Below, piece by piece: positions 35,455-47,584 of a DNA stretch of 64,000 nucleotides. The notes beneath the pieces are model-generated. The model searched no databases, was not told the origin of the DNA, and saw only the letters and a program-made list of their open reading frames with translations. A program made the translations under genes and the position numbers. Origin of the DNA: Mimachlamys varia (Eukaryota > Mollusca > Bivalvia > Pectinida > Pectinidae); the NCBI GenBank assembly GCA_947623455.1, contig OX392527.1, positions 27,582,201 to 27,646,200 of the forward strand. The letters are read 5' to 3'. The stretch's first letter is position 1, and the number at the start of each line of letters is the position of its first letter.

Positions 35455-36620
35455 CCAGGCTACTAATATTTGGCCTGTAGCATGACTCGCTTTCAAGGTC
35501 ACCAGGGTCGAATGTGTTAAAAATCTTTCAAGCAACTTCTTCTAAGTAACCAAAAAGTCTAGGGTGCTGATATTATGCATGTAGTATGCTGGGATGAAGG
35601 ACTACAAAGGTTGTTGTAAAATGAATGACCTTGACCTACTTTCAAGATCACAGTGGTCAAATGTACTGTATTTCAAACTTTCAGCAACTTATTTTCAATA
35701 ACCAAAGGGCCTAAGGTACTGATATTTGGTCTAAAGCATGCTTGGATGAAGGACTACAAAGTTTGTTGTCAAATGAATGACCTTGACCTACTTTCAAGGT
35801 CACAAGGGTTCAAATATTATTGATAAAATCTGAAAGTGACTTCTTCACAACAACCAAATTGGCCAGGGTTCTGATATATATTTCAGACCATGCGAAATAT
35901 GAATTTTTTTACAGGACATTCGGTCTGGTGAACACTGAATGTTTTTACCTGACCAGATCAACTTTTATAGAACATTATAATCTGGTGAATTAAAAAGTTA
36001 TATCGGACATCAATGTGCAAAATATGTTATTGTTTTTTTCCTTTCATCAAATTAATATAATTTTATAGATTTATATGTTAATTACTCCAGTTGTAAAGCC
36101 TTTTAATTTTTAGCATGCCTGTAACCACAAAGAAAATGTGTAGTAAATATTTGTCCCCCTCATTTAGAAATTTTAATTGTAATTCTAAATCATAACAGTG
36201 ACTTAATATTTCTATTGTATGAATTTCAACTACATTTAATAAAAATGCATGTAGGCCAGGGCACACTTCGGTAAAATATTTTTCAACAACTTAGAATTAA
36301 TTTCCCGCCAGTGTAGAGCCTTTATACGTACACGTATATTGTTGTTCAACCACAAAAAATCTTGTATTTTTATGACTTTGACTTTATTTCAAGGTAACAT
36401 GGGTCAAATATGTTAAAATCTTTCAGCAACTTCTCAATAACCAAAAGGCCTAGGGTACCGATATTTGGTCTATATATTGCTGGGATGAAGGGCTACCAAG
36501 TTTGTTTGAATGACTGATCCTGCCCCACTTTTAAGGTCACAGGGGTCAAATATGTTAATACTGTATCATAACCAGCAAAAATTATACACAGTCAAATGAC
36601 CGCTAAGGCCCGTTTGACCT
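35455..36620 (+). repeat. Family F tandem repeat (~150 bp units)
   Basis: Units with 'atgaatgaccttgaccta' at 35621 and 35773 (152 bp), 'caataaccaaagggcc' and 'ggatgaaggactacaaag'. It is interrupted at about 35900-36360 by AT-rich sequence, and two more units follow. The end 'aaggcccgtttgacctcttg' plus 'ta' resembles the 3' end of families A and B. Confidence 0.65.
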
Positions 36621-36788
36621 CTTGTACTTTGTTATATGTTGATTTCTTCATGACATTTCAATGAAATTAAGCTATTAGTATACCTGTAACATTACTCATC
36701 CGCTACTTTTAAGCTTTCAGGACTTTGATCCATTTTTAAACGGTTGCTTAAGAAATGCAATAATACAATTTTCTGTTGTTTTTTTCAG

Positions 36789-36864
36789 GAATTTTATCGA
36801 TGGCCAATGCTGGGCCCAACACAAATGGATCACAATTTTTCCTTTGCACAGTCAAGACTGAATG
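36789..36864 (+). CDS. Cyclophilin gene 2, exon 4
   Basis: Acceptor 'tgtttttttcag', donor GAATG|gtatga. It codes (G)[19 protein letters not shown] then TVKTE and the first two bases of Trp. Ala of MANAGP and Phe of SQFF correspond to A101 and F113 of human CypA. The phase matches the acceptor of the terminal exon at 220, which lies upstream and so cannot belong to this copy in the order given. No matching terminal exon was seen from 36865 to 64000. Confidence 0.92.
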
Positions 36865-37079
36865 GTATGAATAATATTTTATAAAATCCACTTTTAATGA
36901 TTTTTGCCAGAAAAAAAAAACTGATATAATATACGGACACACAAAAAAAAAAAAAAAATGGGCCCTTTACTTGTTGTGTACTGTTGTTCTCTACAGACAA
37001 CAAGATAATGTGATTCCTGGTCTCTGTTCTTGTGTACACACAACAATAAACTTAATGTCATGTGTGTCCTAATAAGCCC

Positions 37080-37330
37080 ACCATCATCAGATCATCATTC
37101 TTCCTCATCTTCCTGTTATCACTATTTCTTGAGAATTACTGAATGGATCATTCTCAAATTTCACATGTGAGTTTCCCTTCATGCGTAGTTGTGCATAGTC
37201 TATACAGACAGATTAAATATGGCCGACAGGTGGCCATCTTTGATTTGGATTGGCAAGTGAGATTATGCCATAGAGCAGCGTCCATCATCCATCCATTAAC
37301 TTTCTTATTAATCCCTTCTTGTCCTTATCC
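37080..37330 (+). repeat. Family C fragment
   Basis: 'taagcccaccatcatcagat' as at 34570, then 'gttatcactatttcttgaga' and 'ggccgacaggtggccatc'. Only about one and a half units remain. Confidence 0.6.
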
Positions 37331-37339
37331 ACATAGTAA

Positions 37340-38665
37340 CATTTGACCAGATTTGGTTGTAAACATCTTTCAGTAAAGAGGTGTCAATTTTGTATAAATC
37401 TGATCTGACTTCCCTAGGGTCTGAGGGTCGGGCCCCCGGGCCCAATAGGGAAAATATTGTAAATTCTTTGAAATCCTTTCTTTTCCTTAGGAATGACACG
37501 ATATTGGCCAAATGTGGTTAGAAGCATCCTTGGATGAAGGGATTCAATTTGTATGAATGGATCAATCTGTTTCTTGCCAGAGGGGCGGGGCCCCATAGTG
37601 AAAATACAGTAAATTATTAAAATCCTTCTTCTTTAGAAATGACAGGATATTCCTCAAATTTGGTCTGAAGTATCCTTGGAAGCAGTGGATTCAATTTTGC
37701 TTATAAACGTTCAGACTGAACCCCAGGGGCTTGAGGGGTGGGACTTGATAGGGAAAATATCGTAAACTCCTATCATCCATCTTCTTCTTGAGGAATAACA
37801 GGATATTGTCCAAATTTTGTGATAAGCATTCTTGGGTGAAGACAATTCAGATTTCATAATGGCTGGGCCCAATAGGGGAAATAGGGGTTATTCCTTTGCT
37901 ACTAGTCATGATCGAAGTTATCAATGGATATTGACCAAATTTGGTCAGAAACATCCTTGGGGGAAGGGGGAACATATTTTGCATAAATGATGACTCTTGA
38001 CGCTGGGCTAGAAGGTCGAGCCGAATAGGGGAAATAGAAGTTATTCCTTTAAATCGCTACTAGTCATCAAGTTATCAATGGATTTTGACCAAATATGGTC
38101 AGAAACATCCTTGGGGGAATGCATGGGAACAGATTTTGTATAAATGATGACTCTGACCCTCAATGGGCCAGAGGAGTGGGGCCCAATAGGTGAAATAGAG
38201 GTAATTCCTACTAAATCACTACCAGTCATAAAGTTATCAATGGATTTTGACCATATTTAATCAGAAAAATCCTTGGGGGAAGGGGAACCGATATTGCATA
38301 ATTGTTGACTCTGACCCCAGAGGGGCCGGAGATGCGGGGTCCAATAGGGGAAATACAGGTAATTCCTTTAAATCGCTACTTGTCATAAAGTTATGATTGG
38401 ATTTTAACCAGATTTGGTCAGAAACATCCTTGGATAAGGGGAACAGATTTTGAATAAAAGGTGATGCTGACCCCTAAGGGGCCAGAGGGGCGGGGCCCAA
38501 AAGGGGAAATAGAGGTAAAGCCTTTTAAACTACTTAATATGCTAAAGTTAAAATGGATTTTGACCAAAGTACTGAATGGATCTTTTTGGAAAATATTTAA
38601 CCATGATTACCTAAATACCAATGTATTCAGGTGAGTGATACAGGCCCTTTGAACCTCTTGTTTTT
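37340..38665 (-). repeat. Family A element, inverted relative to 20890-23517
   Basis: About eight diverged units with 'aaatttggtcagaaacatcc', 'ttggggaaggggaacag'-like and 'gggcccaatagggg', the reverse complement of the 20.9-23.5 kb array. It ends 'caggtgagtgatacaggccc' then 'tttgaacctcttgt', the standard family end. Confidence 0.8.
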
Positions 38666-38799
38666 GTTTGCCTGAAAATGTTGCATTATTATATATAAAG
38701 GGATCATTTCGTCATCAGTCATTGTACATGTTCAGTTGGTTGTGTTGTCTGAACAAGGTTTCTGTGTGATAACTTGAGTTCTCTTCCTCTTTAATAGAG

Positions 38800-40035
38800 G
38801 AAAAGTACTCATGGTAGGACTGACCCCCAGGGAGCTGAGGGGCGGGGCCAAAAAGAATTATTTACAAAATGTAGCTATATTGATATTAGCGACTTCTTCT
38901 CCATAACCACTGATTGGAAATCAGCCTTATTTGGCAGAAAGTATCCCTAGGTGCTCAGGATTCAAAATTGTACTCATGGTAGGACTGATCCCCTAGGGGG
39001 CTGAGGGGTGGGGGCCATAAAAAAGTATTTACCTATATTGATATTAGCGACTTCTTCTTCATAACCACTGATTGGTAATCAACCTTATTTGGCAGGAAGC
39101 ATGCTTAGGTGCCCAGGATTCAAAATTGTACTAATGGTGGGACTGATCCCCTAGGTGGCTAAGGGGCGGGGCCAAAAAGGGTTATTTAGCTATATTGGTT
39201 TAGTGGACTTCTTCTCATTAACCATTGATTGGAAATGAGCCTTATTTGGCAGGAAGCATCTCTAGGTGCTCAGGATTCAAAATTGTACTCGTGGTGGGAC
39301 TGACCCTCTAGGGGACTTAGGGGCAGGGCCAAAAACAGTTATTTGGCTATATTGGTTTAAGCGACTTTTTCTCCATAACCACTGATTGGAAATCAACCTT
39401 ATTTGGTAGGAACCATCCCAAGGTTCTCAGGATTCAAAATTGTACTCATGGTGTGACTTACCCCCTAGGGTGCTTAGGGGCGGGGCCAAAAACGGTTATT
39501 TCGCTATATTGGTTTAAGCAACTTTTTCTCCATAACCACTGATTGGAAATCAACCTTATTTGGTAGGAACCATCCCTAGGTGCTCAGGATTCAAAATGGT
39601 ACTCATGGTGGGACTGACCCCCTAGGGAGCTGAGGGGCGGGGTCAAATACGGTTATTTAGCTATATTGGTTTAAGCGACTTCTTCTCCATAACCACTGAT
39701 TGGAAATCAGCCTTATTTGGTAGGAACCATCCCTAGGTGCTCAGGATTCAAAATTGTACTCATGGTTGGACTGACCCCCTAGGAAGCTGAGGGGCGGGGT
39801 CAAAAAGGGTTATTTAGCTATATTGGTTTAATCAACTTCTCCATAACCATTGATTGGAAATGAGCCTTATTTGGCAGGAGCATCCCTAGCTGCTCAACAT
39901 TCAAAATTGTACTAATGGTGGGACTGACCCCCTAGGGGGCTGAGGGGCGAGCCAAAAAGAAAATATTTTATCATGATTACTTAGATACCAATGTATCCAG
40001 GTGAGCGATACAGGCCCTCTGGGCCTCTTGTATTA
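38800..40035 (+). repeat. Family B tandem array, ~157 bp units
   Basis: Units marked by 'ggattcaaaattgtact' start at 38958, 39116, 39273, 39430, 39587 and 39743 (spacing 156-158). They carry 'gggactgaccccctagggg', 'cttctccataaccactgatt' and 'aggaagcatccctaggtgc'. The end 'caggtgagcgatacaggccc' then 'tctgggcctcttgta' is shared with family A. Confidence 0.88.
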
Positions 40036-40051
40036 AAGGGTTTTGGCCATG

Positions 40052-40474
40052 ATTATACCCCCCCGCAACGAAGTTAGGGGGGGTATACTGGAATCAGCTT
40101 GTCTGTCCGTCTGTCTGTCCGTAGAAAAATGTTGTCCGGACAACTCCTCCTAAACTACTGGATCGATTTCAATAAAACTTGGCAGTATTGTTGGGGACCA
40201 TGTGTAGATGTGCATGCAGGGTTTCGTTTGTCAAAATTTTGGTTGCCATGGTAACCAGGTCACTATACACAGGTTTCCATAATAAAATGTTGTCCGGACA
40301 ACTCCTCCTAAACTACTGGATCGATTTCAATAAAACTTGGCAGTATTGTTGGGGACCATGTGTAGATGTGCATGCAGAGTTTCGTTTGTCAAAATTTTGG
40401 TTGCCATGGTAACCAGGTCACTATACACAGGTTTCCATAATAAAATGTTGTCCGGACAACTCCTCCTAAACTAC
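40052..40474 (+). repeat. Family D element (158 bp units), left part
   Basis: It starts with a hairpin, 'ataccccccc..gcaacgaag' pairing with 'ttagggggggtat', then 'tgtctgtccgtctgtctgtc'. Units of 158 bp contain 'atgttgtccggacaactcct', 'actggatcgatttcaataaa' and 'ggttgccatggtaaccaggt'. It breaks off after 'cctcctaaactac' at 40474 and continues at 58695. Confidence 0.88.
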
Positions 40475-41640
40475 ACAGGGTTTCGAGTGGTGACTATCGA
40501 ACCACACTCTCCACGGAGGGGGGCGCTAGAGTGGGGAGGGCTATAAAATTTGTTCACTCCACTATCCACGGTGGGGTGTGTCCCCCTATTCCCCACCGTG
40601 ACTACACCCGCTAGCTGTGAACGTGGAGCTCGTTGTAGGAGTGACTAATTTTCTTTACTGGCTATACTTTCTCCACACTCTATCGGCACGTTTTCATATC
40701 CACCGTCACACTACTTTACTAGCCCACCGGCACTCAACCGTGGACTGTGACTTCGATCTACCGTATACCCCAACTCCGATTCGTTTATATGTCTTGCACT
40801 ACCGAAAAGGAAAGAACGCTTTAAAACAAGTTACTTTGTGGCATACCATCTTGTAGTTAATATGAAAAAATTAACGGGTTTCCACTCCTCAAATAAAATT
40901 TCCTCATTGATGCTTAAAACAAAGCAACATTGCCTTGTATCGCGATAAATACACAGCCTTTGCCGAACGTTAGGGAAACGTTATCGTCAGAAATTCGCGA
41001 AACTCTACTCTTGTCGTTTGCAGAACCTTGGGGGTTTCCGACGATAGGGCAATATTTACGATGCACATTTAATTGTTCATGAGTTTGATTAGATTATGCG
41101 AATATTCAGATCTTTAAAGATAGCATTTTCATTTCAATGCAAGTTTATCAGTTTATACATACGTATCACCTAATCCTTACTACATCACCGATTGTAGGGA
41201 CTTAACTAAAATCATTTGCTTCAATTTCTGTGCAATTATTGCTATAAACGATTATATATTTTATAAAGTCATATATATACGCATATAGTTTGAAAGTTAA
41301 CCGCATTGTGTTTCTAATAGTGTTGTGAGGTTCCAATATGAATCTGTCTAATATACCCGTATTCCTTTACGGATAGTAGACGATTTGCCACTATGATCAT
41401 GTCAAAATACCGGACCGTCTATCACTGCGACTTCAAAACATCCTTTTTGGGATGTCGAGTTGGCGCAGTGGTAACGGCCGCAGGTATTTCAGGCTAGGCG
41501 ATTTGGTGCCGGAGATCCTGAGTTCGAGGCCCGGATAGGGCAAGAGTAAAAAAATTGTCTTCCTTCGTCATTTGTGTTTCCGTGTTATCCATATATATAT
41601 TACATTATATAGTAGAATCATGTCATCCATTTGTATGCAT
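40475..41640 (+). repeat. Left terminal inverted repeat of the giant element
   Basis: Compared with the right end it has an extra ~150 bp (about 40515-40680) holding 'ccactatccacggtgggg' and 'tccccaccgtgac', themselves an inverted pair, and an extra tRNA-like start at 41458. Confidence 0.7.
41458..41545 (+). other. tRNA-like (Pol III A/B box) sequence within the left terminal repeat
   Basis: 'gttggcgcagtggtaacgg' resembles an A box and 'gagttcgaggcccgg' a B box, about 45 bases apart. No complete cloverleaf with matched acceptor stem is visible, so this is not called a tRNA gene. The right terminal repeat has the B-box side but lacks the A-box side. Confidence 0.45.
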
Positions 41641-42846
41641 TGGTATAGTTTTAAAATTATCCTTAGTATCCGCCGTATCTGCATCATCGAATTCTACATC
41701 TATAAGTTGATCTCGCATTACCGACACTCTATATCATAATCGTAATTTGCCTTATTGTAAACTTCATCTCCATTAAATTACTAAATACAAATGGAATGAG
41801 GACAGAACTTTCGAAAACTTCAAAACACATTTGATAACCAGCATCAAAATTCTAAATCTGGTGTTTAAGTATTTCATTTTGGTAATTTTAATACGAAAGC
41901 AACACAAAGCCCTGTCCGTAAATTATTATAGCGTACGTTTTCTCATAGAACCTAAAGGTACAGCTACTTGGAATTTGCCGCTTCACTTACTACATGTAAA
42001 TTAATATAGTAAATACAAAACCGAACTTAAGTGCCAACAGATGTATTCGTTTTGTGAGTTGAGTTAAGTCATACTAACAGTTATGGTAGTTTAGGATGTG
42101 CAAGGTTTCGCCTAACCTGTTCGATATAAGCAAGCAAACATTTTCACTCTAAATGTAGTTCGGCGGATGTACATTTACTAAAAACACATAAAGCTGTATA
42201 TCTGCAAGCTATATAAGTAGTTTCAAATATACTTAATAGCTTATTATAAAAGGCTAAGAGTATACGCAACATGTGACGGCACAGGTTCAACGTAGTATTA
42301 ACAGTCGAATATCGGGAATCTTCGATCGTAGCTAGTGTACGTGTATGAAAATACGTCGTCACTTTCTTGTGTAGGTAACGTACCACCACTCAAACAAATA
42401 TTTAGATACCGCTTATATAAATGCGCGACAGTGCCCCCATGGGTACATGCTATCGGAAGTGGTGTCAAAAATATTGTGTTTTGTGTATTTAGGGATTGCA
42501 TATAATGTGACTTTTTATCATGCTAACAATTTTTATTTCGTTTTCTTGAAATTGATCCTTGTTCATCCCACATTATCTAGCGCGAGGAATTTGTTGTTCT
42601 GTAGAAAAATAGGACAACACATCATCCTCACCTACCTGCAAAACACCATCCCGTACCAAGTTTAAGCAGGTGGGCTACAGCAGGTAAGTTTGCCCAAGGG
42701 TTTGAGCAGGGCACAGGTTATGTTGATATCACGCGTGCACTCACAGCAAACATGGTACGAAATGCAATTGTAACATGATTCTTGAATTTTTCAATCATTC
42801 TAACTATTCTTCAATTTCCAATGTTCCCTTTGCTTTTTGTGGGCTT
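41641..42846. other. Interior of giant element, no gene seen
   Basis: AT-rich. Overlapping short frames at 42144-42665 have no recognisable domain. Confidence 0.4.
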
Positions 42847-42974
42847 AGCCAGAAAGTGTGCTACATCTGTAAAATATTTAGTATTAGTACAGCTGTTCAA
42901 CATTCTGATCGCCATAGCAACATCCAAGCTGTACTACAATTGAAAATTTTGCAGTTGTAGTACACTTTCTGGCT
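42847..42974. repeat. Foldback MITE, ~30 bp arms
   Basis: 'agccagaaagtgtgctaca' and 'tgtagtacactttctggct' pair with one mismatch, continuing 'tctgtaaaat' / 'attttgcagt'. 128 bp, non-coding. Confidence 0.75.
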
Positions 42975-43783
42975 CCACAACACAACACTAGAACTGTAAG
43001 CCAATGGCTAACTAATACACCCCGCTTTACACCATAAGTAGACGGAGAAGTACTGATTTAATAGTTTTATTTAACGTAAATATCTTCCACTTAGTGTTAT
43101 AATAGATTCTCAAAAAGCTATTTTTTTCCTGCAATAATGCTCATAAAGTATAAAATAAGAAATAAGAATAAGATTCCAAATCTTCCTTGAATATTTTGCC
43201 ATTTTTCCTTCGAGAGTTTTTCAATAGAAATTATTTCAAGGAAAATGCAAGAAAATTAAACTGTTTGCACATTCCATGGATTATGACAAAGTCTAAAACA
43301 CTACAACACCTAAATCAAATTTAAGGTAATTGCAACATCTCATATTTGCATAATCAAAATATCTAGATTAAAATCACCACATCTTTTGTTATAGATAACC
43401 AGAAATCACCTATATCATACTTCAAAGAAGAAATTATTATGATACCCAAGTTTTAGATGTTTGTCCGTGGGGAAAAAAACGTTTACGGACATTCATAAAA
43501 TAGCACATTACTTCAACTGGAGCCGACAGGGATACGTTATGTGCACTACTAGATAGTTTAAATAAAATTGATCAAATTGATCAAAGGATTGGCGAGTTAC
43601 GACCATTACACAAAAATTGATTTGTATATAGCGACCTGGCAAACATGGTAACCAAACTTTCTGCTAAAATATATCTGCATGTGCATCTTCACTTGGTCCT
43701 TAAGATTGAAACATTCCCTGTAGTTTCATTGAAATTTGTTCAGTATGGAGATTTCCGGACAAAATTTTACAAAAAAAAACATA

Positions 43784-44266
43784 CAGTGAAACCTCGCTTA
43801 AAGACCACCTCACTATTAAGACCACTTCATTTCAGTCCAAAAAAAATCTTCTATATATCTTTGTATTTTAAGCTTCAATATTGAGACCACCTCACTATTA
43901 AGACCACCTTGCTATTAAGACCAGTTTTGAAAAGTTCCAAATACCACCTTTGCACTAAGTTTCACCTCACTACTCAGACCACTGGCCAAACACAAAGTCG
44001 TCTGGCGTGTATTCCACTGTGTACACCTGTCAAGTACGTGTAAGATCAGTAAGCTGTATTTTGGTGTCAAATTGGCTAATTAGTTATAACTACTGTGTGT
44101 TAAACGATATTACGCTGATATATTAGTTAATTGTTCATGAAAACATGTCAAAATGTGGATTAAAGAGAAATCTGTCTGCATGGTCACCCTCGGTATTAAG
44201 ACCACCCAACTATTAAGACCACTTTGGTGTGGTCCCTAAGGTGGTCTTAAAAGAGAGGTTTCACTG
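43784..44266. mobile_element. pogo/Tigger-like MITE with CAGTGAAACCTC ends
   Basis: 'cagtgaaacctcgctta' and 'agagaggtttcactg' form inverted ends flanked by TA on both sides, as in Tc1-mariner/pogo elements. 'ctattaagaccac' is repeated several times inside. 483 bp, no transposase. Confidence 0.8.
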
Positions 44267-44904
44267 TATTTGTTTAGTGACCGGATAACCATGGCGACCG
44301 AAATTTCTGGTAAGAAAAGCCTGCATGAACATCTACACCTGGTGCCTACCATTCCTGTGTAATATTATTGAAATAGGTTCACAAGTTTAGGAGATCTTCA
44401 CACAAGTAACTATGGACGACATCTAGCAGACCCCTAAAAGGTCCTTTATTGGCCCAGATTTGCTGCAGTATCACTGCCCAGTACAAAGACAACATGATAA
44501 AGGTGTATGAATCTCTAAGATGAAACAATAACACGGACAGGTCAGCAAGGGCCCCGTCTTGTGACGAATTATCTCCCGTAATCATCAAGACTTGAGCTTT
44601 GGACCCATGCAGTGATCAAACCCAGCGATGTCGATCTATGGTCAATTAACATCTTGTGGAATTCTTACCAACTTTGCTTCATGGTGTCATAAGGAAATAT
44701 TCATTACTGAAAATTAAGTCTTAATGATTACAATGTGAACATGATGTTTTGTCGTTTGAATTATTAAATTCTGACAAAGTTGGCTTCATAATGTCATAAG
44801 GCATAAAAGAATTGTGTTTCCGATTTTTCGACCGATCCTAGTTTTTTAAAACGAAATATTTCGTTTTATCCGCCCCCACCCCCCTTCAAGGCACGTTTCA
44901 GTTT

Positions 44905-44970
44905 TTATTCGTCTTTTAATGACCCTGGCTTTTAATAGAACGTAAAAAACAATCAACCAACCAACTAGTT
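44905..44970 (+). mobile_element. SINE 3' tail fragment
   Basis: 'taatgaccctggcttttaat' then 'agaacgtaaa' and 'caaccaaccaac' match the 3' part of the SINE at 54394-54540. Head missing. Confidence 0.6.
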
Positions 44971-45145
44971 GTCTCACTGGGCATTATCATCCATTTAAAC
45001 AGCATGGAGATCATCGTCAGGTAATCGAAATGAAGCTGAACTTGCTGCTGAAAGGTCAATAATGGCGGTGGTTTCGAACGACACATTGATCGAAGATTTA
45101 TTCCGTCTTTATCACGATGATACGACGAAGACAACCATACGTGTG

Positions 45146-45278
45146 CACAGGGGCTAGGCACGGACCTATATCACTATGAAAATGCTTGTCAGATATTTTG
45201 TTTTTACCTTTTTCGAATTTAGCCCCTCACACTACTATTATATATATCTTTGACAGATATATAGCAGCGTGAGGGGCG
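45146..45278 (+). repeat. Fragment of CACAGGGGCTAGGC hAT-like MITE plus hairpin
   Basis: 'cacaggggctaggcacgg' and 'acctatatcactat' repeat the left end of the element at 52578. A foldback 'gcccctcacactactat' with '..agcagcgtgaggggc' follows at 45222-45278. No right terminus. Confidence 0.65.
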
Positions 45279-46219
45279 TTATTCGTAATTCCATTTCACG
45301 TGCGCAGACAGATGGACAGAGTAATTACTAAAGGGCACATGTATCTACGTACGAGACCCTAATAAGTGACGAAATCGAAAATGCCACTCAACTTGAACCG
45401 TAGAAAATGGCCCCACACATCCTCAAAATGTCCACCACAGGTTCCAATTCCCACTTATAACATGGGTAGCATTAATATACAATAGAAAGATGAAATGAAA
45501 TAATAATGAACTGAGAGCAGAAATCAGCAACAAAATAGAAACTTCCATCAAAACTTGCACCTGTGACGCCGCCGATCTCCGAAGGAGAGCCGAGCTTAAA
45601 ATGAATTCATCACACGAATGGAAACTTTTTTAAAGGGTTTATTTTCAAAATAAATGGGCATGTGTATTTCTGCTACATCCATTCCAGGTCATTGCTGCAT
45701 CAGATGGATCTATAGATCTATGCGGACTTCACGGATGAACAGCTCTCCTTAAACAAAACAAAAAACAATACTTATCCGGAAGCATGATACATTATTCGTA
45801 CATAGTGAGTCTATCATAATTGGCAATAACAGTTTCCAGAGCAAATACCGGTACATTTCCAGCTCCTGACATCGCCGTTTACTATGCCTATAATGGAACA
45901 GATGAGTGAATTCACGATGAACGGCCAGGTAAGGTATCGTATTGGAACTTTTTTGTGTCTTTACAAAATGTCCACCTGTCAACACAACATCGACTGCTAT
46001 CGAAATAGCAAATTATCAAAATTAAAGGTTTCTTGTCTAGTTCAGAGGTGTATTAAATGGGGTCACTGGTGAGATAGGGTCAGAAAAGGGTTCTAGTTGT
46101 GATGCATCGTGCTTCATACACGAAACAGTCTATGCAGACTCCCTTTATTTTACGTCGAGAGGGTGAAAAAATACAAAGAAAACATAAAAAAAATCGCAGA
46201 AAAGTAACATTGTCTCGGA

Positions 46220-46427
46220 CACAGGGACCTGAGAATTTGTTACAGCTAGTTTTGGACCTAAAATAGGGTGTTTAGAGTAATTTTACACATTTGGGGTCAT
46301 AAAAGCTACGACCATTGAGGGGGCACTTTTATCGAAAATTGATCTTAACCCCCCAAATGTGTAAAATTACTCTAAACACCCTATTTTAGGTCCAAAACTA
46401 GCTGTAACAAATTCTCAGGTCCCTGTG
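46220..46427. mobile_element. hAT-like MITE with exact 8 bp target duplication (CACAGGGACCTGAG ends)
   Basis: Nearly perfect ~77 bp inverted arms starting 'cacagggacctgagaattt'. The flanks GTCTCGGA at 46212-46219 and 46428-46435 are identical. An 8 bp duplication is the hallmark of hAT transposition. 208 bp, non-coding. Confidence 0.92.
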
Positions 46428-47584
46428 GTCTCGGACTGATCAAAAAATGTTCTACCTTAACAATATTACAAATGTATCCAAATTTACCACAACATTCTAT
46501 GCATTCGGATGGAATTCCCTTTGTTAATTAAATGTCACCATTATATTATAACGTACAACATCAAACTTTCATAAAATAATAATTTGTGCCGTAGCACCGG
46601 ATCATAAATTAGACAATACCCAGAGCTTAACAGATTCTACAAAACACGATATGTTCCTACCGGATAAAAGTATGAGAAATTGCACGCCATCATTCATGTT
46701 CACAATAACGCATCTAATAGCTAAATTGAAGTTTTACAAATGTCATTTGACCCTTTATTAAGCGTATTCGTTGAGTCAAACAAACCAGCAGACGACACAT
46801 GATTGTCGTATGGCGAAAACTAGGCTAGGCCTACATGGGTCAAGCCTATACGATTTACCAAACTAACAAAATGAAAATATATGAATTAACAAGAAAACAA
46901 GCATCATATATATATTATGCAATAAACCACACAGTAATTATCAATACTTACTCTTTAGGGAGGCCCGTATAGACGAAAACAATAGTAGTCCGCTTCCACA
47001 TGGTAGACATAAGGAACTTGCAACTAATATACTAATATGCGGATAGAGACGGGCTCAAATATCCGGACAACATATTCCGAACTCAGTGGACCGCGCGGCC
47101 GTAACAGCACGGACTAAGTAATACGTAAATTAATTAGGTCCCATAAAATGATATCTGTCTGACAATGTGTGCGTACATTAGATGCGTTTGGGATATCTTA
47201 ACGACTTTCTCTTATGTTTGATAAGCAGTCATAACATATATATGTACAAAAGCACTAAATAGAAAGTATTTGCCGATTTACGTTTAATTTGTTCTTACTT
47301 GGGAAGAAATTTGTATTTCTGCTGACTTATTTCCTAACTGATTATTAAATGGCTGGAAATCAATTATAATCATTAAAACTGGTAAAGGAACGATGTTCTG
47401 AATTTGAAATAAACCTTTTATTTTGACTTCAATAGGTGAATTTCTCGTTATGGCTCTCTGGCAGCAAGTTTTGGCACATGTATATGGAAGGCCTGGTATT
47501 TGATTGCACATCTTGTACAAAACTATCATTCTTTGCAATTACTAATTTCCGGGTAAGGATACGTTTGATACATTTAACTAGTTT

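Noticed and set aside
40179..40546. Cys/Trp-rich frames beginning MAVLLGTMCRCACR, also at 58717-59108
   Set aside because: Identical frames appear in each 158 bp unit of family D. The repeat explains them.
41458..41545. Functional tRNA gene
   Set aside because: A- and B-box-like motifs are present, but no complete acceptor and anticodon stems could be drawn.
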